From Nocardia aurantia (GTDB taxonomy: Bacteria; Actinomycetota; Actinomycetes; Mycobacteriales; Mycobacteriaceae), in contig NZ_WEGI01000003.1 of the NCBI RefSeq assembly GCF_009604425.1, positions 248,001-312,000 on the forward strand: 64,000 nucleotides of DNA. Direction: 5' to 3'. The notes beneath the pieces were generated by a model that had not been told where the DNA came from, ran no database searches, and saw nothing but the letters and a program-made list of their open reading frames with translations. The translations under genes were made by a program, and so were the position numbers. This document shows, in pieces, positions 7,708 to 15,553 of this stretch (positions are counted from its first letter, which is position 1; each line of letters starts with the position of its first letter).

Positions 7708-8802
7708 TCAACCGGCGCGGGCCCCGACCAGCGGCAGCACGCCCTCGCCGAACCAGTAGGCCTCCTCGATGTGCGGCTGGCCCGACAGGACGAAATGGTC
7801 GATGCCGACAGCCCGGTACTGTTCGATCAGCTCGGCGACCTCGGCGTGACTGCCGACCAGCGCGGTTCCCGCACCGGGGCGTACCAGGCCGTAACCGGCC
7901 CATAGCCCGGGATACACCTCGAGATTGTCGCGGTCCGCGTTCAGCGCCAGTTGCCGGCGCTGCCCCTCCGACTCGCCCTGCGCGAGCCGGGCGCGGGCGA
8001 GGTCGATGATCGCGGGATCCATGCGCGACAGCAGGTTTCGTGCCTCGGCCCACGCCTGCTCGCGGGTGTCGCGGGTGATCACGTGCGCCCGGATGCCGAA
8101 TTCGATCCGCCGGCCGTACCGATCGGCTCGTGCGCGCACGTCCTCGATCAACTCGGCCACCGCGGCGGGAGGTTCGGTCCAGGTGAGATAGGTGTCGACG
8201 TTCTTGGCGGCGACCTCGCGGGCCGCGTCGCTGGCGCCGCCGAAGAAGATCTGCGGAGTCGGCGCGGGGGCCGGGGCGACCATCGCGCCGGTCACGTCGT
8301 AGTACGTACCCGCGAAGTCGCTCGGCCGGCCGGTCCAGGCCTTCCGGATCACCTGCACGAATTCGTCTGTGCGGGCGTATCTTTCGGACTTGGTCAGCCG
8401 GTCGCCGAAGCGCGCCTGTTCCTCCGCGTCGCCACCGGTCACGATGTTGAGGGCCAGTCGGCCACCGGAGAGCTGGGCGAAGGTGGCCGCCTGTTGCGCC
8501 GCGAGCGTCGGGGTGATCAGTCCCGGCCGGAACGCGACCAGGAATTTCAGGCGCGTCGTCGCCGGGATCAACGCCGCGGTGGTGATCCACGCGTCCGCGC
8601 ACCAGGTGCCCGTTGGTGTCAGCACCGCCTCGAATCCCAGCTGCTCCGCGGTTTTCGCCACCAGCGTCAGGTACTCCAGACTCGGCGGGCGGTGGGCCGA
8701 GGCGGTCCCGATCACACCCGCCGACTGCAGTGCGCCGATCACCTCCCGCCCGTCACCCGATGTCGGGAGATACCAATGAAAATGGGGGTCGCCGCCACCC
8801 AT
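7708..8802 (-). CDS. LLM-class monooxygenase, alkanesulfonate monooxygenase (SsuD)-like
   Basis: The protein has 364 aa from the ATG at 8802; ten extra upstream codons from 8832 are possible but unlike the family. The N-terminus FHWYLPTSGDGREV matches SsuD-type enzymes, which begin with a WFLPTHGD-like strand. LGFEAVLTPTGTWCADAW lies near residue 55, LAAQQAATFAQLSGGRLALN near 100, and FFGGASDAAREVAAKN near 205. These are features of FMNH2-dependent alkanesulfonate/long-chain monooxygenases. No flavin reductase or sulfonate transporter is adjacent, so the substrate is open. The gene runs in the same direction as the next LLM gene, 91 bp away, and may be ahead of it in transcription. Confidence 0.87.
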   Translation of the reverse strand: MGGGDPHFHWYLPTSGDGREVIGALQSAGVIGTASAHRPPSLEYLTLVAKTAEQLGFEAVLTPTGTWCADAWITTAALIPATTRLKFLVAFRPGLITPTLAAQQAATFAQLSGGRLALNIVTGGDAEEQARFGDRLTKSERYARTDEFVQVIRKAWTGRPSDFAGTYYDVTGAMVAPAPAPTPQIFFGGASDAAREVAAKNVDTYLTWTEPPAAVAELIEDVRARADRYGRRIEFGIRAHVITRDTREQAWAEARNLLSRMDPAIIDLARARLAQGESEGQRRQLALNADRDNLEVYPGLWAGYGLVRPGAGTALVGSHAEVAELIEQYRAVGIDHFVLSGQPHIEEAYWFGEGVLPLVGARAG

Positions 8803-8926
8803 ACCACGCACACCAACTTCCCGGCCCGGCACGATCCGTTCGAGCCGAAGGCGGTGTCCACGATCCCATTCCGGCCTCGGCCCCCGGAAGATTTACATCC
8901 CGGCTGATCCGAATCGCGGAAACCGG

Positions 8927-10201
8927 TCAGGCGGGCGCGTCGAGAGTGTGCAGGATCCAGTGCCCCTTGTTGTTGGTCTTGGCGTAGTACAGGCTGGTGT
9001 CGGCGGCGGCGAGCAGTGATTCGGGATTCATTCCCGGGACCGGGGTGACGACGGCGCCGATGCTGGCCGAGATCGTCATCTCCCGGCCGTTGACGCTGAT
9101 CGGGTCCACCAGCGCCGACAACAGGCGGTTCGCGATCACGGTCAGCCGGCCCGTGTCGGCCGGGGGCAGGATGAGGGCGCCGAACTCGTCGCCGCCGATC
9201 CGGGCGATCAGGCAATCGTGGTCGCCGACACTGTTGCGCAATCGCGTGGCGACCGCGGTGAGCGCCTGATCGCCGATGCTGTGCCCGTATCGGTCGTTGA
9301 TGGCCTTGAAGCGGTCGATATCGATGAAGAAGAATCCGGCGCGGTCGTCGGGACCCGCGGTGGCGACCAGTTCGTCGATGCGCTCGAGGAGCAGCCGGCG
9401 GTTGGGCAGGCCGGTCATCGGATCGTGCCGGGCCTGCCGATGCAGTTCCTCCTGCTGCCGGTGCGTGTCGGTCACGTCGGCGCCGACGGCCAGCAGGTAG
9501 TCGGGATTCCCGGCGACGCCGGGGACATAGGTGATGGCGAACGACATCCACCCGACGCTGCCGTCGGCGCGGATCAGCCGCCGTTCCAGTTTGACCGTGC
9601 CGGACCGGGCCGGAACCAGCTTGTCGTACAACAGCGTTCGGATGTGGTCGCGGTCGTCGGGGTGGGCGAAGTCGTAGACCGAGATTCCGCGCAATTCACC
9701 GACCGGAACGCCGATCATGTCCGCCAGGCCGCGGTTGGCCTCCAGCAGGGTGCCCTCGGTGTCGCCGATCGCGATCGCGGCCGCGATGTGGTCGAAGACG
9801 ATCCGGAAGCGGTTGTCCTGCGCGTTCTCGCGTTGCCCGGCAACGGAATCCGGTGCGCGCAGGGCGATCGTCCCGGCTTCGTGACCCTGGCCGAGCGCGG
9901 TCAGCAGGGCCGCGATCCGGCCGGGCGCCTCGGCGTGCCGGATGTGACCGGCCAGCCGGTGCAGCACCTGCGCCGACACCACGGGAACACGCTGGTCGGC
10001 AAGGCCCGCCGCGACCAGCGCCCGGCCCGCGGTCGCTCCCGGCGACGCGTCGAACGGATCGGCCGTGGCGGCGATGCGCAGATCATCGATCAGTCCGGAC
10101 AGTAGTCGCTGCGGGTCGTCGACCGAACCGGGCACGAAACCATGTGCCGCCAGCACCTCCCACCATTCTCGCGCCAGCGTCGAACGCTCGCCGTCATCCA
10201 C
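8927..10201 (-). CDS. PAS-GGDEF diguanylate cyclase
   Basis: About 424 aa if translation starts at the GTG at 10201, which follows AAGGGG; the frame is open to a TTG at 10255. The first 130 residues are a helical region without a recognised domain. A PAS domain covers about 130-250 (FRIVFDHIAAAIAIGDTEG, YDFAHPDDR, DYLLAVGADVTD). GGDEF follows at about 255-415, with DPMTGLPNRRLLLERI, FFFIDIDRFKAINDRYGHSIGD and the active-site ARIGGDEFGAL. The active-site motif is intact, so cyclic di-GMP synthesis is expected. No RxxD inhibitory site is seen five residues before it. No membrane segment is seen, so it is a cytosolic sensor enzyme. No EAL domain is attached. Confidence 0.9.
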   Translation of the reverse strand: MDDGERSTLAREWWEVLAAHGFVPGSVDDPQRLLSGLIDDLRIAATADPFDASPGATAGRALVAAGLADQRVPVVSAQVLHRLAGHIRHAEAPGRIAALLTALGQGHEAGTIALRAPDSVAGQRENAQDNRFRIVFDHIAAAIAIGDTEGTLLEANRGLADMIGVPVGELRGISVYDFAHPDDRDHIRTLLYDKLVPARSGTVKLERRLIRADGSVGWMSFAITYVPGVAGNPDYLLAVGADVTDTHRQQEELHRQARHDPMTGLPNRRLLLERIDELVATAGPDDRAGFFFIDIDRFKAINDRYGHSIGDQALTAVATRLRNSVGDHDCLIARIGGDEFGALILPPADTGRLTVIANRLLSALVDPISVNGREMTISASIGAVVTPVPGMNPESLLAAADTSLYYAKTNNKGHWILHTLDAPA

Positions 10202-10293
10202 CACATCCCCTTGCACCACCGTGTCGCGCTGTCCCGGCACACCCCACTCCGGCAACAGCGTCAGGACCTCTACTCGAACAGACCGTCCCGAAT

Positions 10294-11433
10294 CTACCGC
10301 GTGTTTCGGGTGCGGTCACGGTGATTGTCCGGTTGCCTGTTCTCCGCGAAGATCGAGCTTCCTTTGTACCGACTGGTCTCGATCTGCCATACCCAACTGG
10401 CTTGTACGCAGCAGCGCAGATCGAGCAGATGATCGGCGACCGGATCGGTCGTCGCCGGATCGTCCGATTCGGCGCACCGGTCGTACAGCGGCTGCCAAAT
10501 CCGGCGGAAGAGGGTGAATCGGTCACGCACGATATCGCCGGCGGCCCGCACGGCGTCGCCGAGATCCGCACCGGCATTGTTCAGCAACCAGATCGGGATC
10601 AGGTTGAAATCCGCGCCGTCGACGATGCATTCCTTCTCGAAGGAGAACATGTCGTTCATGAGCGCGCCGATATCGGCGGTGAGACGCTGCAGCCGGCGCA
10701 GGTCCGTCTCGATTCCGGCCGCGCGGATCCGGTCCCAGGGTAGATAGGTGTCGCGTCCGTATTCGCACAGCGCGATCGCCGGGTACATGCCCGAAACCCG
10801 GGCACGCAGATCGATGTATTCCTCGACCGATAGCAGATCCCCACGGGCCCGGGCGTTCTGATCCCGGATCGCCGTCCGGAGATGGTCGCCGGTCGAGTCC
10901 AGGATCCGGTCCACCGAACCCGGTTCACCGTTCGCGATCAGCTCGGCCACGAATTCGGCCGTGGCGGCCTCGACCGGTGTCGGTTCGGAGTCCGTCCGTC
11001 TCGTCTCCAGCAACCGGCACAGGCTCTCGACCGTGTCCCACGCCTGTGCCTGCTCGGTGGCCGTCAGGTGGGCGAACTTCTCCCGGCCGACGGTGTCGTT
11101 GAGCCAGAACAGGATTGCGTTGTAGTTGCCGATCAGGGTCATCCGCTCGGGCGTGACCGCCCGCGGATGCAGGAAGGGCGTCATGCTGTTGTAGTGCGCG
11201 CCACCGGCTTCCAGCCAGATTCCGTGCCTGCGACAGAACGCCTCGACCGCCGCACACGCCTCGACCCCGAACTGATTGGGCCGGAAGTCCTTGCAGTACT
11301 GAGTGATTCCACACTCCGGCGTACTGAACAAATCCTCCAGTGACCACTGCGGCCCGTCCCGCACCAGCCGCTGGTGATCGGCCCGCATCGCCGCGAGCCG
11401 CGCCTCGATCGCCGCCACATACCCGCCTGCCAC
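10294..11433 (-). CDS. Class I terpene synthase
   Basis: The protein has 379 aa and a GTG start at 11433 after GGGAG. It has the bacterial sesqui/diterpene cyclase fold. The first metal-binding region reads FWLNDTVGREKF near residue 110, where the usual DD pair is ND. The NSE triad is clear as NDMFSFEKE near residue 262. A C-terminal SRY (SRYKGSSIF) near 358 is the usual Arg-Tyr pair that closes over diphosphate. It should convert a prenyl diphosphate into a cyclic terpene, but product and chain length cannot be read. No P450, prenyltransferase or methyltransferase is adjacent, so it seems to be a single-gene terpene locus. Confidence 0.88.
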   Translation of the reverse strand: MAGGYVAAIEARLAAMRADHQRLVRDGPQWSLEDLFSTPECGITQYCKDFRPNQFGVEACAAVEAFCRRHGIWLEAGGAHYNSMTPFLHPRAVTPERMTLIGNYNAILFWLNDTVGREKFAHLTATEQAQAWDTVESLCRLLETRRTDSEPTPVEAATAEFVAELIANGEPGSVDRILDSTGDHLRTAIRDQNARARGDLLSVEEYIDLRARVSGMYPAIALCEYGRDTYLPWDRIRAAGIETDLRRLQRLTADIGALMNDMFSFEKECIVDGADFNLIPIWLLNNAGADLGDAVRAAGDIVRDRFTLFRRIWQPLYDRCAESDDPATTDPVADHLLDLRCCVQASWVWQIETSRYKGSSIFAENRQPDNHRDRTRNTR

Positions 11434-11659
11434 GGCGACTCCCTTTCCGGGCTCAGCCGCGCGGCCGCCTCGGCCGGAACCTGGAGATTCGGTTCCACCC
11501 GAGGCGGCCGCGTGGCCCGGTCGCCGACGCGCACCCTCACCGCAATCAAACCAAGCGACCGGTAGCCTTACGCTTCAACGTTATCGCGGCGCGGCGCGAT
11601 CGGCGCGGTAACCGGCCGTCCAGTCTGCCAGCAATCGGTCCGATCAGGCGGAACGTCGG

Positions 11660-12868
11660 TTATGAGCGCATTCCCGGCGCCGGAGAGTCGGTCGCGACCG
11701 GAGCCGCGGCCGTCGCGACCACGTGGCGACGCCGGCTCGGCACCATCAGGGTCGGGTGGCTGACGTTCCACGCGGTGCCCCGGCAGATCAGTTCCTTCAC
11801 GCGCGCGCCCTTGCGTCCGACCTCGACCTTCGAGGTCGGCTGATCCTCCTCGGTCACCTTCTGCACGATGGCATCGTGGCGGCCGAGGCTGATGCACTGG
11901 CGGCTGTAGCCGATCGGGGCGTCCGGGATCTCACGTCCGGTCAGCCGGGCGGCGATGGCGTCGGCGCCCAGCCAGGCCATCGGGGATGCGGTGGCGCAGC
12001 CCATCCGCAGGGTCCTGCCGCCCACTCCGGCGGCGTGCGCGGCATCGCCGATGGCGTAGACGTCCGGGTGCGAGACCGAACGCAGCGTGGCGTCGACGAC
12101 GATGCGACCGGCCTCGGAGACGGTGAGCGTGCCGGCGGCCGCGATCGGGTGCACGGCGAAACCTGCTGTCCAGACGGTCATCCGGGCCGGAATCTCCGCG
12201 CCCGATCGGGTGACCACGCCGTTCTCGGTGACGCGGGTGACATCGGCGTGTTCGTGCACGGTGATGCCGAAACGCTCGAAAGCGGCGCGCAGGTAGGTTT
12301 GCGCCTTCTCGTCGAGCCAGTCGCCGACGCCGCCGCGCGCCGCCACGGCGACTTCCAGATCGGGGCGCGCTTCGGCGATCTCTGTCGCGGTCTCGATAGC
12401 GGTCAGGCCGCCGCCCACGATCAGGACGGTGTCGCCCGCCACCAACGCGTTCAGTCGCTCCCGCGACCGCAGTGCGGCCTGCTTGCTCGCCACATTGTGG
12501 GCGTGCTCGGCGACGCCGGGCACGCCGAGATCGGCGATGGTGCTGCCCAGGGCGTAGACCAGGGTGTCGTAGGCCAGCGTGCCGGCGCCGTTCTCGCCGA
12601 TCAGCTCGACGTTCTTGCGGTCCGCGTCGACCGAATCGACCCACGCGATCCGCACCCGGACGCCGGTGCCCGCGAACACCCGCCGCAGCGGGCGGACCGG
12701 CAGGTCCTGGCCTGCGGCGAGCTGGTGCAGGCGGATCCGTTCGACGAAATCGGGATCGGCATTGACCAGGGTGATCTCGACGTCGTCGCGGTGCAGCCGC
12801 TTGGCCAGGCGGCCGGCGGTGATGGCTCCGGCGTAGCCCGCTCCCAGGACGACGATGCGGTGCTTCAT
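11660..12868 (-). CDS. FAD/NAD(P)-dependent oxidoreductase, NDH-2-like
   Basis: The protein has 402 aa and starts at the ATG at 12868 with AGGAG upstream. Two Rossmann motifs are visible: the FAD site IVVLGAGYAGAITAGRLAKR at residues 4-23 and the NAD(P)H site VLIVGGGLTAIETATEIAE near 150. DVYAIGDAAH near 285 binds the FAD ribityl chain. Length and layout fit type II NADH dehydrogenases and related disulfide reductases without a redox-active CxxC. No membrane anchor is evident. It lies 80 bp downstream of the ECF41 sigma gene on the same strand; ECF41 sigma factors typically control one adjacent oxidoreductase, epimerase or decarboxylase gene, so this is its likely target. Confidence 0.88.
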   Translation of the reverse strand: MKHRIVVLGAGYAGAITAGRLAKRLHRDDVEITLVNADPDFVERIRLHQLAAGQDLPVRPLRRVFAGTGVRVRIAWVDSVDADRKNVELIGENGAGTLAYDTLVYALGSTIADLGVPGVAEHAHNVASKQAALRSRERLNALVAGDTVLIVGGGLTAIETATEIAEARPDLEVAVAARGGVGDWLDEKAQTYLRAAFERFGITVHEHADVTRVTENGVVTRSGAEIPARMTVWTAGFAVHPIAAAGTLTVSEAGRIVVDATLRSVSHPDVYAIGDAAHAAGVGGRTLRMGCATASPMAWLGADAIAARLTGREIPDAPIGYSRQCISLGRHDAIVQKVTEEDQPTSKVEVGRKGARVKELICRGTAWNVSHPTLMVPSRRRHVVATAAAPVATDSPAPGMRS

Positions 12869-12948
12869 GGTGTGCTCCTGTCTCGGTGGGTTCGATACCT
12901 GAACCGGACGGAGTCACGAATGCTGACAGCTGTCGACTGTGATGTGGG

Positions 12949-13914
12949 TCACCACAACTCGGCCAGCGGTTCTCGCTGTGCGTAAGTGGCCCACTGGCGG
13001 TTGGCATATGCCAGCTTGTCGGGGTTGACGAGGCCGTGGACAGCGGCGATGCCGTCGACGGTGACCTCCAGGACCGCGATGCCGACGATCCGATCCTCGG
13101 ACACCAGCACCAGCGCGGGCATGCCGTTGGCGATGGCCGCGAACATCTCGGGCTTGCCGCCGAGCGTGTTCCACGTGCCGTTCGAGGACTTGATCGCGAG
13201 ACGCACGAACCGTGCGACGCGCTCCGCGCCGAGAAGCGGCCGGCTCAGCGTCGCGACGAATCCGCCGCCGTCGCCGATGATGGCGGCATCGTCGGTGAGC
13301 AGCGCCACCAGCCGCTCGGTCTGCCCACTGACCGCCGCGGCCAGGAATTCCGCCACGATTCGTCGAGCGGCGGCCTCGTCGACCTCGATGCGCGCCCGCT
13401 CCGTCGAAAGATGTTGCTTGGCGCGGCGGTAGATCTGCTGGCAGTTGGCTTCGGTGATGTCGAGCAGGTCGGCGATCTCGTGGTGTGGGTAGCCGAAAGC
13501 CTCACGCAGCACGTACACCGCCCGCTCCTTGGCGGTGAGCCGCTCCATGAGCGTGAGCATGGCGATCGATACCGAGTGCCGCTGCTCCACGGTGTCGGCC
13601 GGGCCGAGCATCGCGCCGCCGGCCAGCACCGGCTCCGGAAGCCATTGCCCCACATAGATCTCCCGGCGGGCGCGGGCCGAGTCGAGCTGGTTGAGGCAGA
13701 GATTGGTGAGCACCTTGGTCAGCCACGCCTCGGGCGTCTCCACGTACTCGCGGTCGGTCGCCTGCCAGCGCAGGTACGTCTCCTGCACCGCGTCCTCGGC
13801 ATCGCCGGCCGAGCCCAGCAAGCGGTAGGCGATCGCCTCCAGGCGGGCCCTGGAGGCTTCGAACAGATCGGCCTCGCGCGTGGGAAACATACCGACATCG
13901 TCGGCCATGCGCAC
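12949..13914 (-). CDS. ECF41-family sigma factor with SnoaL-like C-terminal domain (SigJ-like)
   Basis: The protein has 321 aa; GTG at 13914, with an ATG two codons later as an alternative. Sigma region 2 covers about 20-90 (AYRLLGSAGDAEDAVQETYL) and region 4 about 130-190 (LTAKERAVYVLREAFGY, IADLLDITEANCQQIYRRAK). The C-terminal 110 residues form the SnoaL/NTF2-like extension. Family hallmarks are present: WLPEP in the linker, a DGGG motif (IIGDGGGFVAT) and NPDKL near the C-terminus. In this family the C-terminal domain replaces an anti-sigma factor, both inhibiting and enabling activity. The target is probably the flavoprotein gene immediately downstream. Three roadblock genes lie upstream on the same strand and may share its transcript. 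Confidence 0.93.
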   Translation of the reverse strand: MRMADDVGMFPTREADLFEASRARLEAIAYRLLGSAGDAEDAVQETYLRWQATDREYVETPEAWLTKVLTNLCLNQLDSARARREIYVGQWLPEPVLAGGAMLGPADTVEQRHSVSIAMLTLMERLTAKERAVYVLREAFGYPHHEIADLLDITEANCQQIYRRAKQHLSTERARIEVDEAAARRIVAEFLAAAVSGQTERLVALLTDDAAIIGDGGGFVATLSRPLLGAERVARFVRLAIKSSNGTWNTLGGKPEMFAAIANGMPALVLVSEDRIVGIAVLEVTVDGIAAVHGLVNPDKLAYANRQWATYAQREPLAELW

Positions 13915-13943
13915 CGGGCCCGTCCACCCGCGAGGAATCGGCG

Positions 13944-14315
13944 CTAGATGTCGAGTTCCTGCTCGATGCCCTTGAGGCGGTGACGGGCCATCGCGAGGTT
14001 GGCGCGCTCGCGGTGGAGGGCGAGGTAGAGGAACAGGCCCTTGGATTTGGGGCCGGACATCGGCCGGATGAGGTGGTACTGCCCGGAGAGGGTGATGAGG
14101 ATGTCCTCGATATCCTCGTTCAGCCCGAGCTGGTCGATGGTGCGCAGCTTGGCGCGCACGACCTCGGTATTACCGGCGGCGGCGATCTGCAGGTCCAATG
14201 TCTTGGAATTGCCGAGCATGCCGAGGGCCATACCGCTGGAGTAGTCGACGACGGCGGCGCCGATCGCGCCGTCGATGGACATCATGTCTTTCAGTGCGAG
14301 ATCCAGATTGCTCAT
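13944..14315 (-). CDS. Roadblock/LC7 domain protein (third of three)
   Basis: The protein has 123 aa, a single roadblock/LC7 domain. MSIDGAIGAAVVDYSSGMALG near residue 11, DIEDILITLSGQYHLIRPM near 67 and LFLYLALHRERANLAMARHRL near 93 define it. Such proteins (MglB, CvnB) homodimerise and regulate small Ras-like GTPases. It is close in sequence to the protein encoded at 14762-15154, pointing to duplication. It starts 29 bp upstream of the sigma factor gene. No partner GTPase is present nearby. Confidence 0.9.
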   Translation of the reverse strand: MSNLDLALKDMMSIDGAIGAAVVDYSSGMALGMLGNSKTLDLQIAAAGNTEVVRAKLRTIDQLGLNEDIEDILITLSGQYHLIRPMSGPKSKGLFLYLALHRERANLAMARHRLKGIEQELDI

Positions 14316-14363
14316 ATGCCGTGCCTTTCGGGAAATATTCTGATGCCGGATATGCGGTGTAAA

Positions 14364-14765
14364 TTATTTCGGCGCTTGGAGCAGTGCGAGGACTCGCTTC
14401 GCCGCAGCGGTCAGCCGGCCCAGATTGACCGATTGGCCGCTGCCCACGACGAGCAGCATCGCACTGCTGATCGGGAAGATGCCGACACAACCGCGGTCCG
14501 CTTCGAAGAAGGTCGACTGCAGGCGGCCGTGGGCCGACATCGCGGCGAAATGATCGCCGATACCCATCGCCGCCGCGGCCAGCGCCGAACCGCGAAGTGC
14601 CACAGCGTCCTCCGGCTGTTCATGTGCCGTCGCGCTCGCGACGACGAGCCCGTCCCGGCTGGCGACGAAGGCGTACGCCGCGTCATCGATCGACTCGCAC
14701 GCCTCGGCCAGCAGCCGGGCGACCTCGTCGGGCTCGGTGAGCGCTAATTCCAGCCGGCGCGTCAC
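14364..14765 (-). CDS. Roadblock/LC7 domain protein (second of three), divergent type
   Basis: About 133 aa from a GTG at 14765 whose first bases overlap the stop of the preceding roadblock gene (GTGA), so the two are translationally coupled. The frame is open further upstream, but only inside that gene. DEVARLLAEACESIDDAAYAF, SRDGLVVASA and LQSTFFEADRGCVGIFPIS give the roadblock pattern, more distant from the other two. It probably forms a heterodimer or a tetrameric platform with its neighbours. Sequence gives no partner. Confidence 0.82.
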   Translation of the reverse strand: MTRRLELALTEPDEVARLLAEACESIDDAAYAFVASRDGLVVASATAHEQPEDAVALRGSALAAAAMGIGDHFAAMSAHGRLQSTFFEADRGCVGIFPISSAMLLVVGSGQSVNLGRLTAAAKRVLALLQAPK

Positions 14766-15154
14766 ACCTGGACCGACTGTTCGATCCGGCGCAGCAGGTG
14801 CCGCGCCATGGCCAGATTCGCTCGTTCCCGGTCGAGCACCAGATACAGGAACAGCGTGTTCCGGCCGCTCTCGAGAATGCTGCCGCGCCGCCCGTCGTCC
14901 AGCGGCATCATGATGTGGTACTGCGAACCGAGCGTGATGAGAATGTCTTCGATCGCGTCGTCCAACTGTAAGGTCTCTATTGCCTCGACCTTCGCGCGCA
15001 CGACCCGCGTGAGGACGGCTCCGGCGACTTCCATGTCGATCAACGAATTCCCGCCCCGCTTGCCGAGAATCATTCCGCTGCTGTAATCGACGAGAGCGAT
15101 ACCGACTGCTCCGTCCATCGACATTCCGTCGTGTAGAGCATCGTCCAAATTCAT
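14762..15154 (-). CDS. Roadblock/LC7 domain protein (first of three)
   Basis: The protein has 130 aa with the start at the ATG at 15154; upstream codons in the same frame look non-coding. The domain runs almost end to end: MSMDGAVGIALVDYSSGMILG, AIEDILITLGSQYHIMMPL and TLFLYLVLDRERANLAMARHL. It shares DYSSGM, EDILITL, SQYH and RERANLAMARH-type blocks with the 13944-14315 protein, so the two are paralogues flanking a more distant third. First gene of a probable minus-strand operon that ends with the sigma factor and flavoprotein. Actinobacterial conservons pair such proteins with a sensor kinase and a GTPase; neither is here. Confidence 0.9.
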   Translation of the reverse strand: MNLDDALHDGMSMDGAVGIALVDYSSGMILGKRGGNSLIDMEVAGAVLTRVVRAKVEAIETLQLDDAIEDILITLGSQYHIMMPLDDGRRGSILESGRNTLFLYLVLDRERANLAMARHLLRRIEQSVQV

Positions 15155-15553
15155 TTGCACCTCGATACTTCGATATGGCCGAATCAAGCGGCGGCAAATC
15201 CGAATCGAGACCATACCACCGTGCCGGTTATGGGACAACTTCCGTGTGGAAATTCGCACCGGCAGGTTTTAATGTCATTGCCCTATCAAATTCGGCTATG
15301 TATCGGCAACTGGTTCGTAGGCGTGGGCTCGGTGCTCGATCCCGAGTTCGGTGTCCCGGACGTGGGGCGATCCCGGTCCGCAAGCTCGCTCGGACGATGT
15401 CATCGGTGCTCGATACGGCCAGTTGGACGGTGGTCGATCGTTCCCGTGTCGCGGCGTGCGGGCGAATCGCACTATTGAATTTCCATTATTGAGTCTTGCC
15501 CGGTCGGCACCGTTGTCGCCATGATCATCCGAGTCCGGCAAATATTCGGAGAA
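15155..15553. other. Gene-free 399-bp stretch
   Basis: No credible coding frame. It must hold the promoter of the roadblock operon (transcribed left from 15154) and any terminator of genes to the right. TCGGTGCTCGAT occurs twice (about 15330 and 15404). Composition is less GC-rich than the flanks. No strong hairpin was seen. Confidence 0.5.

Noticed and set aside
12869..12948. ECF41-type promoter (TGTCA then CGTC) in front of the flavoprotein gene
   Set aside because: TGTCAGC and CGTCC are present on the minus strand, but the gap between them is about 11-13 bases, too short for the expected spacing. The palindrome GACAGCTGTC at 12925-12934 may be chance.
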